Source of the DNA: Bostrychus sinensis
Lineage: Eukaryota > Chordata > Actinopteri > Gobiiformes > Eleotridae
Direction: 5' to 3'
DNA: 64,000 nt
Assembly: GCA_020698575.1 (NCBI GenBank)
Contig: CM036243.1
Span: 37,152,988-37,216,987 of the forward strand
Translations under genes and position numbers: made by a program
Part shown: piece after piece, positions 22,623 to 34,674 of the stretch
Layout of the letters: every line of letters begins with the position of its first letter
Numbering within the stretch: position 1 is the stretch's first letter
The notes under the pieces: generated by a model
What the model was told of the DNA's origin: nothing
Databases searched by the model: none
What the model saw: the letters and a program-made list of their open reading frames with translations, nothing else

Positions 22623-23277
22623 GAGGCGCAGTCTTAAATAGTTTGAATTCCTTGCCCACCGTTTGAACTGTGTGATCACAAACGTTTCGAACAAAGTTCA
22701 CCTTTAAAAATCAAATCCTTTGTACTTTTACTTGACCTGGTTCTGATTCAGAATCAGCTTCTCCTCAAAGAATAAGCTACTGCTGCTTGAATGTTTTAAT
22801 ATGATTCCATCTGGTGGCTGTGTCTTGCTACTGCGGCTCAGAGTTGGGGGGCTCAGAGCTGCAGTACCTCCACCAGCCACCAGGGGTCACTACACAAAAC
22901 CAGCAGTGATCTCAAAGAAGCTACGATTGTAAAAAAAAAAAAGAAAAAGAAAAAAAAAAGCGAGTCGATCACTGTATATTTCTGAGCACCTTAAACAGCG
23001 GCCCACTGACGGAGGGCTAGCTGCTTTTATTACAATCACGACACAAGACAAAAAACACCAAAAACTCTGTCCAAAATAAAAAATTTGAGTTGTTTGTCCG
23101 TCTCCGCCGAGCCACAGAGAAGTGACAGTGAGTAATCCTTAAACAAAAGCACCTTTGGGTGAGTCTCATGGATGTGATCGGGAGGAGAGAACTGGATCGA
23201 AGCTGTCGCTAATTGGCTTGGTGGACATCTGTGGTATTGCAGCCAAAAAATATATTTGAAAAAGACAAAAAACATAG
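22623..23277. other. unassigned intergenic sequence
   Basis: Purine run (A/G) at about 22930-22960. Nothing else recognised. Confidence 0.35.
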
Positions 23278-23717
23278 CAGAGGCTCTCAAACTTTTCACA
23301 CCAAGTAACTCATAAATTATTTAGCTTTCTAAGTAACATCTTTAATGGACCAATCCAGGAATGAACCGGGACTGAATCCATGATAAAACAGAACCAAATC
23401 TGGTCTAAACCAGGTCTAAACCTATCCTGGCCAGCCATACCCAGGCCAGTCTAAATCAGGACTAAAATTAGGAATTAATCCATGAGCAAAATAGGATCAA
23501 ATCTAACCCAATCAGGTCTAAACCAGGATGTAATCCAGGATTAAACTTTGCCTAAACCATGATGATTCATATTTCAGCCCCAACCAGAACCAACACTAAA
23601 AACCTCTAAAGTCTCTAAATTCAACAAAATCACAATTTGAACTGCAAAGAACTCCTGAGAATTACAAGAAGTCCATGTACCACCTGAGGTACCTCTACCA
23701 CAGTGTGAGAACCACTG
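23278..23717 (-). mobile_element. hAT-like element with 11-bp repeat core, copy 2
   Basis: Ends cagaggctctcaaactttt and acagtgtgagaaccactg are inverted repeats. The interior has reverse-orientation units such as gtctaaaccaggtctaaacc. Flanks aaacatag/aacaagag are a weak 8-bp duplication (5 of 8). Confidence 0.7.
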
Positions 23718-25372
23718 AACAAGAGGATACTGTTTGGCTTATTGCCAAATTTCCAAATTAAGGACTAAGCACATTTCTATTGAAAAATCAGTGGCAGCCA
23801 TCTTTGATTAACAAAATTGTGAAGTGAACACAGAAATGCTGAATTTCCATGATTCTACTAGTAGACATTTTAGGTACTGCAGCCATATACATACATCTTC
23901 CAAAAAATAATTTACCCATAGATCATTGCAAAGACCAATGCATTAATTCAGCGTCGAAACAATTCAAGTGTCATATTCATTAAAAGATTCATAAAAGGCT
24001 TTAACGGAAAAGAGCAATGCAAAAAAAGTGACAAATAAGGCGCTGACAACTAATAAACTATTTCTAAATTGCACATCTGTTAATCAGCGGCGGCCATTTT
24101 GGTTCCACTCCAGTTCTTTACTTACATCTGTGACGCTCCCTGATCCTGGTTAAAGATGCACCTTTCTGAGCATGCTCACTGCGTCACTTCCTGTCTGTGG
24201 TTTGGGCCCTGAAGCCCGGGGTCAAGGGTCGAGCTGTAAACAAAAGGGTTCCTTTTTGTACGTTTGTTGTTTTTGTTATCTTTTTATACTCATTATTTGT
24301 ACATTGGTTTTATTCTGTTTTTATTACTTTTGTTTACTGTAAAAATATAAAAAATGTCAAAAATACGAATAATAACGATGTTCCCCTCGACCGAAGTCTC
24401 CCCAATGGAAAAAAAGGGGACTGTCTTTTTGTATTTGGTAAAAGTTGGTGATGTGAACAGGGTCACTACACAAATTAGCCTAATTTCCATCATGTTTGCG
24501 CTAACTTCTTGCTAACCAATATCCCGTGTCCCATTTAGGTTAATTAAGCAAGGTGGCTACTCGCATGTTTTTAATGGCGCAAGTATTAAATTCAAGTATT
24601 CGGCATTGTAAAGAGGCTTGTGTTCATTTTAATTAAAAGAACCAGTGTGTGGTAAATAGCAGCACCTAGTGGCCAAATCCAGCATTGCAACCGTCTAATA
24701 TAGGCCTGTTTTCTATTGGATTTAACATGGAAACAGTCAAACTTCAAAAATCCTTTATCCCATTAGTCAAACTCCACAATAAAATGTTAAAGTTCTTCAT
24801 AACCCCATATTTTCCTTGTCCAGCTGCTAATTCTTACCCACCGCATATTAACCAATATGTGAACAAGAAAATGTGCCATTATCAAGTCACTTTGTAAACT
24901 ATTATTTTGTGTAGGGGCCCTGTTAAAAACATGGAGTTATGTCAAAGTTTGTAAAAAAACAAAACAAAACTGTAAACAGTTGAGACAGAGGAGAAGGGAA
25001 GTGGTGACTTTTTCAAAATAAGATCCCGATGGTAACTTTTGCTGTTGTAAGAGACCTCAATATATAATATAAAACAAATGGGCAGATTTTATTTATGTTA
25101 TTATTCCACAAATCATTAACTGGATACAAGAAATGCAGAATAAGTCTTATTGATACAATTGTCCAAAAACTCTATAGAGAGGCATTTTCCAATCTTTAAT
25201 GACTAGCCGCAAACTTTGTCCAATAGTAATAATTGGGTTTAGCTTCACATTTCTCTGTTATAGCCCCAAGGACAAGTGACCGCTAATGATTTGAAACATG
25301 GCATTTCTGATAACTTGAAAGAATTCTATGTACGATTTTGCAAATGCATCTCTGTTACGATGCCTACAGCAG
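23718..25372. other. unassigned intergenic sequence
   Basis: AT-rich; no gene recognised. A 60-80 residue frame at about 24197 has no recognisable domain and is considered chance. Confidence 0.4.
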
Positions 25373-25560
25373 TGATTCTCAAACTTGTCAGAAAATATTT
25401 GGCTTTCCAAGTACCAAAAAGTGCCTAAATCCTGGGTTAACCTAGATCTAACCCAAGGAATTGCAGGATTGACAGAAAATGTTTTTCAAAACGGCTAAAC
25501 CAGAACGAAGCTGGCTATAAATTAGACTAATATGGCCTTGAACTGCTGAGTTTTCCTAAA
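25373..25560 (-). repeat. 5' fragment of the same hAT-like family
   Basis: Starts cagtgattctcaaacttgtc and continues ggctttccaagtaccaaaaa, the decayed left end of the family at 23278. The other end is missing. Confidence 0.5.
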
Positions 25561-25583
25561 TAGGGTCAGCTTTATGTTTCCCA

Positions 25584-25740
25584 GTACCTATGTTCCCTGG
25601 GAAACATTAACGTTAGGGTTAGGGAATGCAGTACCTTCATTTTCCAGTCCTTATCTTCCCTGGTTTCTATGGACCAGGGAACATGGGTACTTTCACAAAA
25701 GCGCAGGTACCTATGTTCCCCAGTACCTACGTACCCTCGG
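25584..25740 (+). repeat. degenerate minisatellite, gtacctatgttccc units
   Basis: About four imperfect copies of cagtacctatgttccc, with related accagggaacatgggtac in inverted orientation. It includes gttagggttaggg, only two telomere-like units. Confidence 0.55.
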
Positions 25741-25779
25741 TCCACAGAAACTTTGGAACACGGCTACATTGTGATTAAC

Positions 25780-28480
25780 CTTAGCGTAAATTGCTGTGGA
25801 TTTAGCAGGAAACTTGTCCATTTGGAGCCTGGCTATGGCTCTTTGTTGGATCTGAAAGCTGCCCATTTGGAATTGCATTGGTTGTTTTTACACTGCTGAC
25901 TGTCAAAACTCTTTCTCTTGTCCTTAAACTGTGTCCAGACCTCTTCACTCTTGTATAAAAACCTCTTTGACTCGCCCTCGCACCAGAGACAACCCACCTC
26001 ACATCTATATATATATAAATATATATATATGAATACTGTTACTGTACATTAAAATAACAGGCTAACCTCATTTACGACGACGACGCCTGAAAACGTTAGC
26101 GTCGTCGTCTTGTCGCTGATGCAGTTTCTCTCAACTCAAAGACCAGTTTTACCTCTGGAGACCTCAGCCATAGACCTTCCTCTTTAATAATGTTGACCCC
26201 AGAAATAACTCAGAGAAGCGGTTTCAGGAACTCTTTTGGACCACGTGAATGCGAACAGTGCAGGGTTTTATTTTACTGTTGAAACGGGACGCGCCGGACG
26301 GACGGAGAGGCCATGTCCGACACCGACACACTCTTACCTCAGACTCAGATATCCACAGCTGAATGGAGTTACTGTCTCTGGTGTCGTTGGGTGAAAAATG
26401 AACGGCAGCACAAACAGAGGGTCTGGTACTGCGGCTTCAAGATAAAGGTTTACTGCAACCTCACAGACAAAATATGAGTCTCCTTTATGGTGTCACCAAG
26501 CTGGGATTTTTATGGTTGTCTGCATTTAAAACAGTGGAAAGTTAAAGTGAAGATGTTGCATCCATTTTGAGGCAAGAAACACCATGACATCATGAATTTT
26601 TTAAGCGTTAAGGTCCACAAAAGACTAGCTGCATATTTATCACCTTAAAATGAACTCATATTTTACTTGTTTGCCAAAGTCAAATAAGCAAATGAAAAGT
26701 TGAAATGACAGATGAGGTTCTTGAAGAAAGTGTATAAAATAGACGACCATAGGCTCCTCTGTCTTGTCATGGGTTGTGTGAAAGGTCACGAATTTTGTGT
26801 CTAACATGGGGCGCCCCGAGTCTCCGGTCGCAGTATGTGGCTGGTTGCTTCAGGAAGGGTGTCTGCCTTATAAAAATTACCCATGCAGATGATTCACTGT
26901 GTCACTGTATGAAAAAGGGAGCAGCCGAGAGGGTCAACGACAACACCGACAATGTGCAAAATGAGAAAAACAATAGACCTAAAGCTAAGCCCCGCCCCTT
27001 TCATTCCCTCAAACATACAGTTTACGGTTCTAGCATGCAAATGGATCAGTTGCTGTCAAAGTTGCGCTCACACATCAGGATTAAAATGGTAGGATGTCAG
27101 CAGAGCGGGGTATGACGCTAATTTTGCGCAGCTGCTAGCAACACAAAGCTAACAGAAGACAGAGCGGAGTCCTTTGTATGAGCGGCATTTCCAGCGCTAA
27201 TGCTATCGCTGCGTTTACTCAGAGCTGAGGAGTGTACGAGGATCGACGCGGCGCACTCTCGCATCGAAGGACGTACCAGACAATCTCCTCGCACAGTGCA
27301 AATATCCGACAGCACTTGGGCCGTCCAAGGATACGCTCCGGGTGTGAAAAGTGTGTGAAGGGGATTGTGTACAAAAAAAAAAAAAAAACAGGTGCTCCTC
27401 AAGATTTCGGTAGAGAGTCCAGAATACAGTGCATGTTTGTAAAGGGCTTAAGTCGTAACTCTTTCATACTGCAGTCATTTTGAGCCTTTTTCGGTTAAAT
27501 CTTTCCAAAAAAGGACGTGCTGAGCTTCTGACACTTACTGAAAATACATGTGCGTAGATGCAAGTTAGCCCAGTAAGAGGCTGGACTAGCTTGGTAACCT
27601 CAAAAATCCGCAACCTCTTGACTGGTCCATGTTTCTGTCCAATATTTCGCCCCCAGCTTGGTGACACCAGACCCTGAACTTACCTCTGTCTGTAAACCTC
27701 TGCTGTCGAAGTACCAGACCCGCGGCCGCTGCAGCGTTTTGGTTTTTCTGGTTATCCTCCACTATAAATATATAAATATATCCTGTACATTATTACCACA
27801 TAGAGACGCACTATCCGAGTTCTGATTGTTATAGGTGTGCACTCGCCGCATGAGGTGTTATCCTTTTACTCTTCATAACCTCAGTAATCTAAACAGCTTT
27901 TTGGATATAAATGGAAAAAAAAACAAAAAAAAACATGTTTAAAAAAATATATGAGAACGACACAATGCAGTAGCTTCGACTGATGTCAAAGAAAACCTCA
28001 CCAACCTGTTCCCTGTTCCTCCCAAAACCACGGCATATGTTAGACTGGTACTTAGACTTTAATACAGTTTAATACTAGCATTGTTAACAGTGCTGTCCCA
28101 TTTATGCTGCACCAGCGACGCAGCAAAAACAGAAAGCCACCGTTTTCCAATAAAAAAACGTCTTAAGTGTTGTAAGCGGTTTTATTGGAAGGCCTAATGC
28201 CGGTCTAACTTATGCGAAAATCCCCTAAACGACGACGATCCTTCTCTTTTCGCCAAGCCCCTCTCCCTCTTTCTGAAATAGCCCCGCCCCCTGAAGCCCC
28301 GCCCCTGCCCCCCTGTACATGCCAGTGTTCCCGCGTGTTTCCAAGTGCCAATAATAATAACTGTGTGAATCCCAACTGTGACTCGGTCCTGACTAAAAGT
28401 TGCACATGAACTACTGTAAAGAGAAAAACATGAGGAAAAATTAAAGAGATATTTGTAATAAACAGGATTGAACTCAACGC
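25780..28480 (+). other. unassigned low-repeat segment ending in a poly(A)-like site
   Basis: Apart from a LINE tail at 26805-26880 I recognise no transposon. The segment ends with AATAAA at 28457-28462, a plausible cleavage zone at about 28475 and a downstream tgtgtcgactcttg plus T-run. The orientation fits a transcript from the + strand; nacc1 is the only + strand gene seen. No coding exon identified. Confidence 0.35.
26805..26880 (+). repeat. LINE tail fragment
   Basis: Contains gtatgtggctggttgcttca then ggaagggtgtctgccttata, a decayed version of the tail at 15538. Confidence 0.45.
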
Positions 28481-28734
28481 TGTGTCGACTCTTGTTTTTT
28501 TTTTTTTTTTTTTTTTAGGTTTTCTGCTGCTTTAGTCCGAGACTTTCCCAAAGTCTATGATCATCTCCAGTGTCTTCTGTCCATTCAGCTCCAGGACACT
28601 CGATGGTCCACCTGCCTCCTCTGGGACGACTCATCCCTGTCCGAGCAGTGCCGGTCCTATATATTTGGGGGCCCTAAGCAAGATAGTTTTGGGGAGCCAA
28701 ACCTCTCAATCATTGTGTACACTAAGATGAACAC

Positions 28735-29208
28735 TAGGGGTGTAACAATACATTTTTACAAGGATACGATATGTGTCGATGAGAAGTGTTTTGATATAAT
28801 TCAAGAACGATATTGGCTAATTTGGAACGATATGATTCAATACGATTCAACACCTTCGTATCAATAATCGATACAGCAACTTTTTGCCAAAAATCATAAA
28901 AGTTTACTCTCAAATGTAGCACCGCAGCCGGGGTTGATTATGTCCAGCAGACAGAGAGAGAAGAAAAGTTAAATATAACATTTTATTTAATTAAAAACAC
29001 AAAATTAATCTCCAAAAAGCCATATCTGGTTTTATTTTAACATACAAATTTCAATATTTCTGATATTATCGATCGATACTTCATGTGTATCGATATTCAC
29101 TTCCTAGAAAACGATACGATTCGATACAAGGTCATGTGTATCGATGTAGTTGTATCATAGGAAAAAAAAGCGATACATTGATACAGTTACTGTATCGTTA
29201 CACCACTA
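28735..29208. mobile_element. hAT MITE, TAGGGGTGTAAC ends
   Basis: Starts taggggtgtaacaataca and ends gtatcgttacaccacta. Flanks atgaacac (28727-28734) and ctgaacac (29209-29216) agree at 7 of 8. The interior is rich in cgatac/gtatcg words. 474 bp. A truncated relative is at 48621-49015. Confidence 0.8.
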
Positions 29209-29216
29209 CTGAACAC

Positions 29217-31641
29217 AGTATATCTTTATTTCATTTATAAAAGAATTCATTTTTTACTTGCAGACATTACAAACTCAACAAGAGTGGCCCCAGGTAAACA
29301 GTAAAATGCCTTAGTTCAGATTAAAAATGACAGGAAGCACAGTAGCAAGCTAAATATATATACATACATATACATAGGCAACAAAGAAAAAAAATCTAGC
29401 ATAGTTGCAGAATCAGTCAAATACTTTATGTAAACAATGCTGAAGTGTGGGGGCCCTCTGATGCCTGTGGGGCCCTATGTAGTTGCTGACTTTGTGTATC
29501 CTGTGTCTGAGATGAGTCCAGTGAGGATGGTTCATCAGAGGTGTGGGATTAAAACTCCCTACTCGAAAGTTGCCACCGAATTTTTAGCAAAAGCCAGACG
29601 CTCAATGTTCAACCCAAAATCTGTTCAAAAACAAAAACAACACACCGTAGTTACAAAGATTAACTTCAGTCCTCACCACACATTGCAAAAATTCATTCTC
29701 TTTATGAAATTTAAGCCCTTAAATTCTGAAAATTCAGGAAAAATCTGCCATTTAAATCAACACAGCCATAGTTATCCACAAAAACTGTTGCAAAACATAA
29801 AAAAAAAAAAGTCTTAGGGGTGTAGGGGTTTACAGAAGAGCGAGCCCAGTGTAGATCGGCCCAGAAGTGAACCTGATTATATTTAACAGTGTATATTTAA
29901 TGAACTGATCTCTCTGAACTGGTTTGACTGTGGGACCCAGTTTTATCCCTGACTAATTTATTTGTATCCACCTTTTACTGAAGTTATTTTTCTAAATTAT
30001 TAGTTCATTATTATTATAGGTTACATTATTAGCCCATTTACTATCCATTGTTCAGTAAAGGTATTACTGAGAAAATAAAAAATAAATGTACTAAATGAAA
30101 AAAGAATAATACTTTTTCTGAACAGAGAATAGAAAGTTGGCTGTAAGATGAATTAAAAAAATAATGATAGTGAGTAAAAGTGAAAAGTTAAAGTTTTTAG
30201 ACACATGAATAACAAATAAGATGAACAAATAATAGATTTTTTTAACATCACAGAATACATGATTAGGTCTAAGTGTGAGCACCAAGTTTAATCTGATGCT
30301 ACACAAAACTAAGTCAATATTTTGGATAATCTTTAACCGACACAAGACACAAAAAAAAAAAAAATTAAATATCTGAAATATATATTTTTTTTATGAAGTG
30401 ACTTTTCAAAATTTAATTTAAAGGGTTAAAATCCTCAGTTATTAAATGTTTGATAGTTTTTAGCAGAACTTAAGTTGTTTAAGAGATTTATGCAGAAAAA
30501 AACAAAAATAAGAATCTGTTTATTTTTCATCGCAGAATGTAAACTTCTTGATCCTTAAGGTTTAGAGTCAATTAAAGGGACGCCTGAGGGTTAAAATCCT
30601 TAATGAGGAATAAACATTTAGGTGTTTGTTTTGTAAAGATCAAGTTTTTTGCGCGTCATTAGATGTTTAACCTGTTTTCGTCAAATACAATAAAGAAGTT
30701 CCACACAGCAGGTAAGGAAGTATTTTCAAGTGACTTTAAACTTTTATTCCACACCAATGCAAAGGTGAACGCATCTGTAACACCATTATTTTACCACAAT
30801 ATTTAAATGCACATCTATAGCACAATGGCATAAGATAAAAGCATTTGGAAAATTTTGGCAAAAAAACTCATCCTATACAAGGATTGCATTGGATTAAAAT
30901 CTGCAAAAAGCTTTATACAAGTCCAGCAACAGCACTTCAGAAAAACTACTGTCCATTTAGAGTTTAGCTGAAATAGCTCGACAATACCTAGCAAGTCCAC
31001 CAGGGGGAGCTCTGAGATTACACATGGCATTACAACCAGGCTTTTTTTTTTTTTTTTTTTTTTTTTTTCTCCCCAGCAACAGTTCCTTCTTCTCATCATC
31101 ATTCACTTTGGTTCATATTTTTCGAGGAAAGACAATCTTCAGCTTCCAAGAAACCGGAAATGAAGCGATTCAAGTCCAAATTGACAGGAAAAAATTCAAA
31201 ATGGCGGCAAAAAACAAACAAAAAACAGTGAAATCTCTGAGTCAGGAGGGTTACGACATAACACATTCTTATTTTAGTTCATTTAGGCACAGTTCACAAT
31301 CACTTTACAAAAATATACAGTTATTAAGGCAACACTGAAAATCCCACCCCCTTTAGCATTAAACTTTTTAAAGTGTATTTTTTAGATAAAATATGAATAA
31401 ATGAGGGTAAAATAATGCACCAAACTCTTCTGAGCTTCATAACCGTCCACTCATATTCATTCGTTCATTCAGTTCATTCACTAAGGGGTTATTTCTCCAG
31501 TTCGCCTGTACACAATGGGCAGCTGACCTGGGGATTTAAACCCACAACCTACAGGAGTGATTAACATTGTGCTGCTATTCTTCGCCTCAGGAAACAGAGA
31601 TGTAATTCAGGAGGGAACCTAACACTTAGACAATACGACTA
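29217..31641. other. unassigned intergenic sequence; possible distal stx10 3' end
   Basis: AT-rich. A - strand AATAAA (tttatt at 30743-30748) sits next to sequence that could end a - strand transcript. A T-run of about 28 at 31041-31068 may be a retroposed poly(A) tail on the - strand. No exon recognised. Confidence 0.3.
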
Positions 31642-32372
31642 CAGTGGTTCTCAAGCTGTGGTGCAAGGGCCTCTGGTGGTACGCAGGAGTCAGTTATGAT
31701 TTAGTTTAATTTCTGTTTTAGTCCTGCTCCGGTTGGGGCTAGCCCTGGTTTAGACCTGGTTCAGTACTGGTTTAGTCTTGGTTTAGACCTGGTTTAGAGA
31801 CTTGTTTTAGTCCTGGCTTAGTCTGGCCTTAGACCTGATTTAGCTCTTTTTTAGTCCTGGTTTAGTCCTGGTTTAGACCTAGTTTAGTCCTGTTTTGACC
31901 TGATTTTCACCTAGTTTAGACCAGTTTTAGTGCTTGTTTAGTCCTGGTCTTGTCCTGTTTTAAGACCTGGTTTTGTCCTGGTTCAGTCGTGGTTTAATCC
32001 TGGTTTAGACCTGGCCTAGCCCTTGTTCAGTTATGATTTAGTCGTGGATTAGACGGTGTTTAGTCCTGATTTCGACCTGATTTTCACCTAGTTTAGACCA
32101 GTTTTAGTCCTTGTTTAGCCCTGCTCTCGTCCTGTTTTAGACCTGGTTTTGTCCTGGTTTAGACCTGGCCTAGTCCTTGTTCAGTCGCGGTTTAGTCATG
32201 GCTTAGCCCTTGTTTTGACCTAGTTTAGACCTGGTTTATTCTTGGGTCAGTCCTGGTTTTGTCCTGGTTTAGACCTGGTTTATTCTTGGGTTAGTCCTGG
32301 TTTAGTCCTGGTAGTTGTACAGCCAAATGTTTTCTGAGGTGATTCTTGATGCAAATCGTTTGAAAATCAGTG
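31642..32372 (+). mobile_element. hAT-like element with 11-bp repeat core, copy 3
   Basis: Left end cagtggttctcaagctgtgg followed by ctctggtggtacgcaggagt. Right end ctgaggtgattcttgatg then aaatcagtg. The core at about 31720-32310 is made of tttagtcctgg, tttagacctgg and related 11-mers with moderate divergence. Confidence 0.75.
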
Positions 32373-32611
32373 ATCTACAAATTTAGACCTAAGCCTGACT
32401 TCTCACAGACCTGTGGTTAAATACATGGTGTGGTATTTTGTGATTATTTTGATTCTGAGGCTGATCACTCTGTGTTCAAGTAAAACATCCTTTACGTTGT
32501 TTGTGCACAAAACTCTCCTGCAGCAGTAAAATGTGTTAAAACAAAAGCTAAAAGTGTTGTCTCATAATAAAACATAACTAACTGTTCTATGAATTTACAT
32601 TTCCACTAGGG

Positions 32612-34056
32612 CAGTGGTTCTCAAACTGTGGTGCGCGTCTCACTGGTGGTACTCTGAAGTCTTAAAGTTCTGATTTAGTTACATTTAGAGCCAGTTTTAT
32701 TCCAAATTTAGTCCAGCTCTGTTGATGGTGAAATCTGATGTGTAGACCATGGGTTTAGGCACAGTTTGGTCTTGGTTTCAGTCCTGGTTTAGTCCATGTT
32801 TAGAACTGGTTTAGACCTAGTTTAGTCCCGGCTTAGTCCTTGTTTAGAACTGGTTTAGACTGAGTTTAGTCCTGGTTTAGACCGAGTTTAGTCCTGGTTT
32901 AGTCCTTGTTTAGAACTGGTTCAGACCGAGTTTAGTCCTGGTTTAGTCCTTGTTTAGAACTGGTTTAGACTGAGTTTAGTCCTGGTTTAGTCCTTGTTTA
33001 GAACTGGTTTAGACTGAGTTTAGTCCTGGTTTAGACCGAGTTTAGTCCTGGTTTAGTCCTTGTTTAGAACTGGTTCAGACCGAGTTTAGTCCTGGTTTAG
33101 TCCTTGTCTAGAACTGGTTTAGACTGAGTTTAGTCCTGGTTTAGTCCTTGTTTAGAACTGGTTTAGACTGAGTTTAGTCCTGGTTTAGACCGAGTTTAGT
33201 CCTGGTTTAGTCCTTGTTTAGAACTGGTTTAGACCGAGTTTAGTCCTGGTTTAGTCCTTGTTTAGAACTGGTTTAGACCGAGTTTAGTCCTGGTTTAGTC
33301 CTTGTTTAGAACTGGTTTAGACCTAGTTTAGTCCCGGCTTAGTCCTTGTTTAGAACTGGTTTAGACTGAGTTTAGTCCTGGTTTAGACCGAGTTTAGTCC
33401 TGGTTTAGTCCTTGTTTAGAACTGGTTCAGACCGAGTTTAGTCCTGGTTTAGTCCTTGTTTAGAACTGGTTTAGACTGAGTTTAGTCCTGGTTTAGTCCT
33501 TGTTTAGAACTGGTTTAGACTGAGTTTAGTCCTGGTTTAGACCGAGTTTAGTCCTGGTTTAGTCCTTGTTTAGAACTGGTTCAGACCGAGTTTAGTCCTG
33601 GTTTAGTCCTTGTCTAGAACTGGTTTAGACTGAGTTTAGTCCTGGTTTAGTCCTTGTTTAGAACTGGTTTAGACTGAGTTTAGTCCTGGTTTAGACCGAG
33701 TTTAGTCCTGGTTTAGTCCTTGTTTAGAACTGGTTTAGACCGAGTTTAGTCCTGGTTTAGTCCTTGTTTAGAACTGGTTTAGACTGAGTTTAGTCCTGGT
33801 TTAGACTGAGTTTAGTCCTGGTTTAGTCCTTGTTTAGAACTGGTTTAGACTGAGTTTAGTCCTGGTTTAGACTGAGTTTAGCCCAGGTTTAGTCCTGGTT
33901 TAGAACAGGTTTAGTCCTGGTTTAGAACAGGTTTAGTCTGTCTTTAGAACTGGTTTAGACCGAGTTTAGGCTCTTTTTATTTGGCTGAAGATGAAACTTG
34001 AAAAGCGAAATATTTTCAGAGGTGGTACTTGGTGTGAAAAGTTTAGACAATCACTG
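32612..34056 (+). mobile_element. hAT-like element with expanded 11-bp minisatellite, copy 4
   Basis: Left end cagtggttctcaaactgtgg. Right end aggtggtacttggtgtgaaa, then gtttagacaatcactg, an imperfect inverted repeat of the left end. The core (about 32760-33970) is built of 11-mers arranged in higher-order blocks of 44 and 66 bp: tttagtccttg, tttagaactgg, tttagactgag or tttagaccgag, tttagtcctgg. Low divergence between blocks points to recent expansion. Flanks cactaggg/cactggac match at 5 of 8. Confidence 0.8.
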
Positions 34057-34597
34057 CACTGGACAGGCACGGCACGGTTTGGCACAGTTAGCCCCAAAAC
34101 CTGCTTGCGTTTCCATTTCTCTGGGTCCAGGAGCCCACAACACTGGCGTCACACAAACGCATCAAAAACTGTGTTAATAAAAGAGATAAAAACTGAAGCT
34201 GACTTTAAAACATGGAAGCTGTTTCTGAAGCAGCTTTAGAAACTCCTCCGTACTGCCCAAGAGGAAATGCACCTATTTTTGGCACATCTACGTTTAAACT
34301 CACAAACATGTCACTGTTCGAGTGTAGTGGACTGCTGCGTCTTTAAAACAAGTACCTTTTACACAACTGAGGCTTAAAATATAAAACAAAATGCACCAAG
34401 ATTTCTGCTGTCATTTCAAGGCAGTGTTAAAAATGTCCGTCCTCTTTCCCCTCCTCAGTTCATGGTTTCGGTCGGTTACAGTCGTATTCTTAAAAAAAAG
34501 AAGAGAAGTTCAGAGGGGAGTGTCCAATCCGGTGCGTTCTGACCCGACAAAGTGGGCGGAGCTTTGTGTAGAGCAGAGGTCAGAGGTCACCGGGGGC
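34057..34597 (-). other. stx10: stx10 proximal 3' UTR and flank
   Basis: Follows the stx10 stop on the - strand. No other gene. A possible - strand poly(A) signal (tttatt) lies at about 33975 inside the neighbouring hAT-like element. Confidence 0.4.
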
Positions 34598-34674
34598 TCA
34601 GAGGGCGAAGAACAGGATAAGGACCACGATCATGACGGCGACCAGGACTCCGATGGCACACCACTGTCTCCGAC
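34598..34674 (-). CDS. stx10: stx10 exon 9, membrane anchor
   Basis: Reads (S)RRQWCAIGVLVAVMIVV then LILFFAL and TGA (34600-34598). RRQWCAI is a hallmark of syntaxin-6/10 before the single tail anchor. Confidence 0.95.

Noticed and set aside
25605..25630. Interstitial telomere repeat (gttagggttaggg; also at 44298)
   Set aside because: Only two units at each site, within chance or part of a degenerate minisatellite.
26774..27115. 113-codon + strand frame
   Set aside because: It begins in a LINE tail fragment and has no recognisable family or flanking gene signals.
29437..29817. 126-codon + strand frame
   Set aside because: Low-complexity lysine-rich translation with no domain or splice support; it lies in hAT-like and AT-rich repeat sequence.
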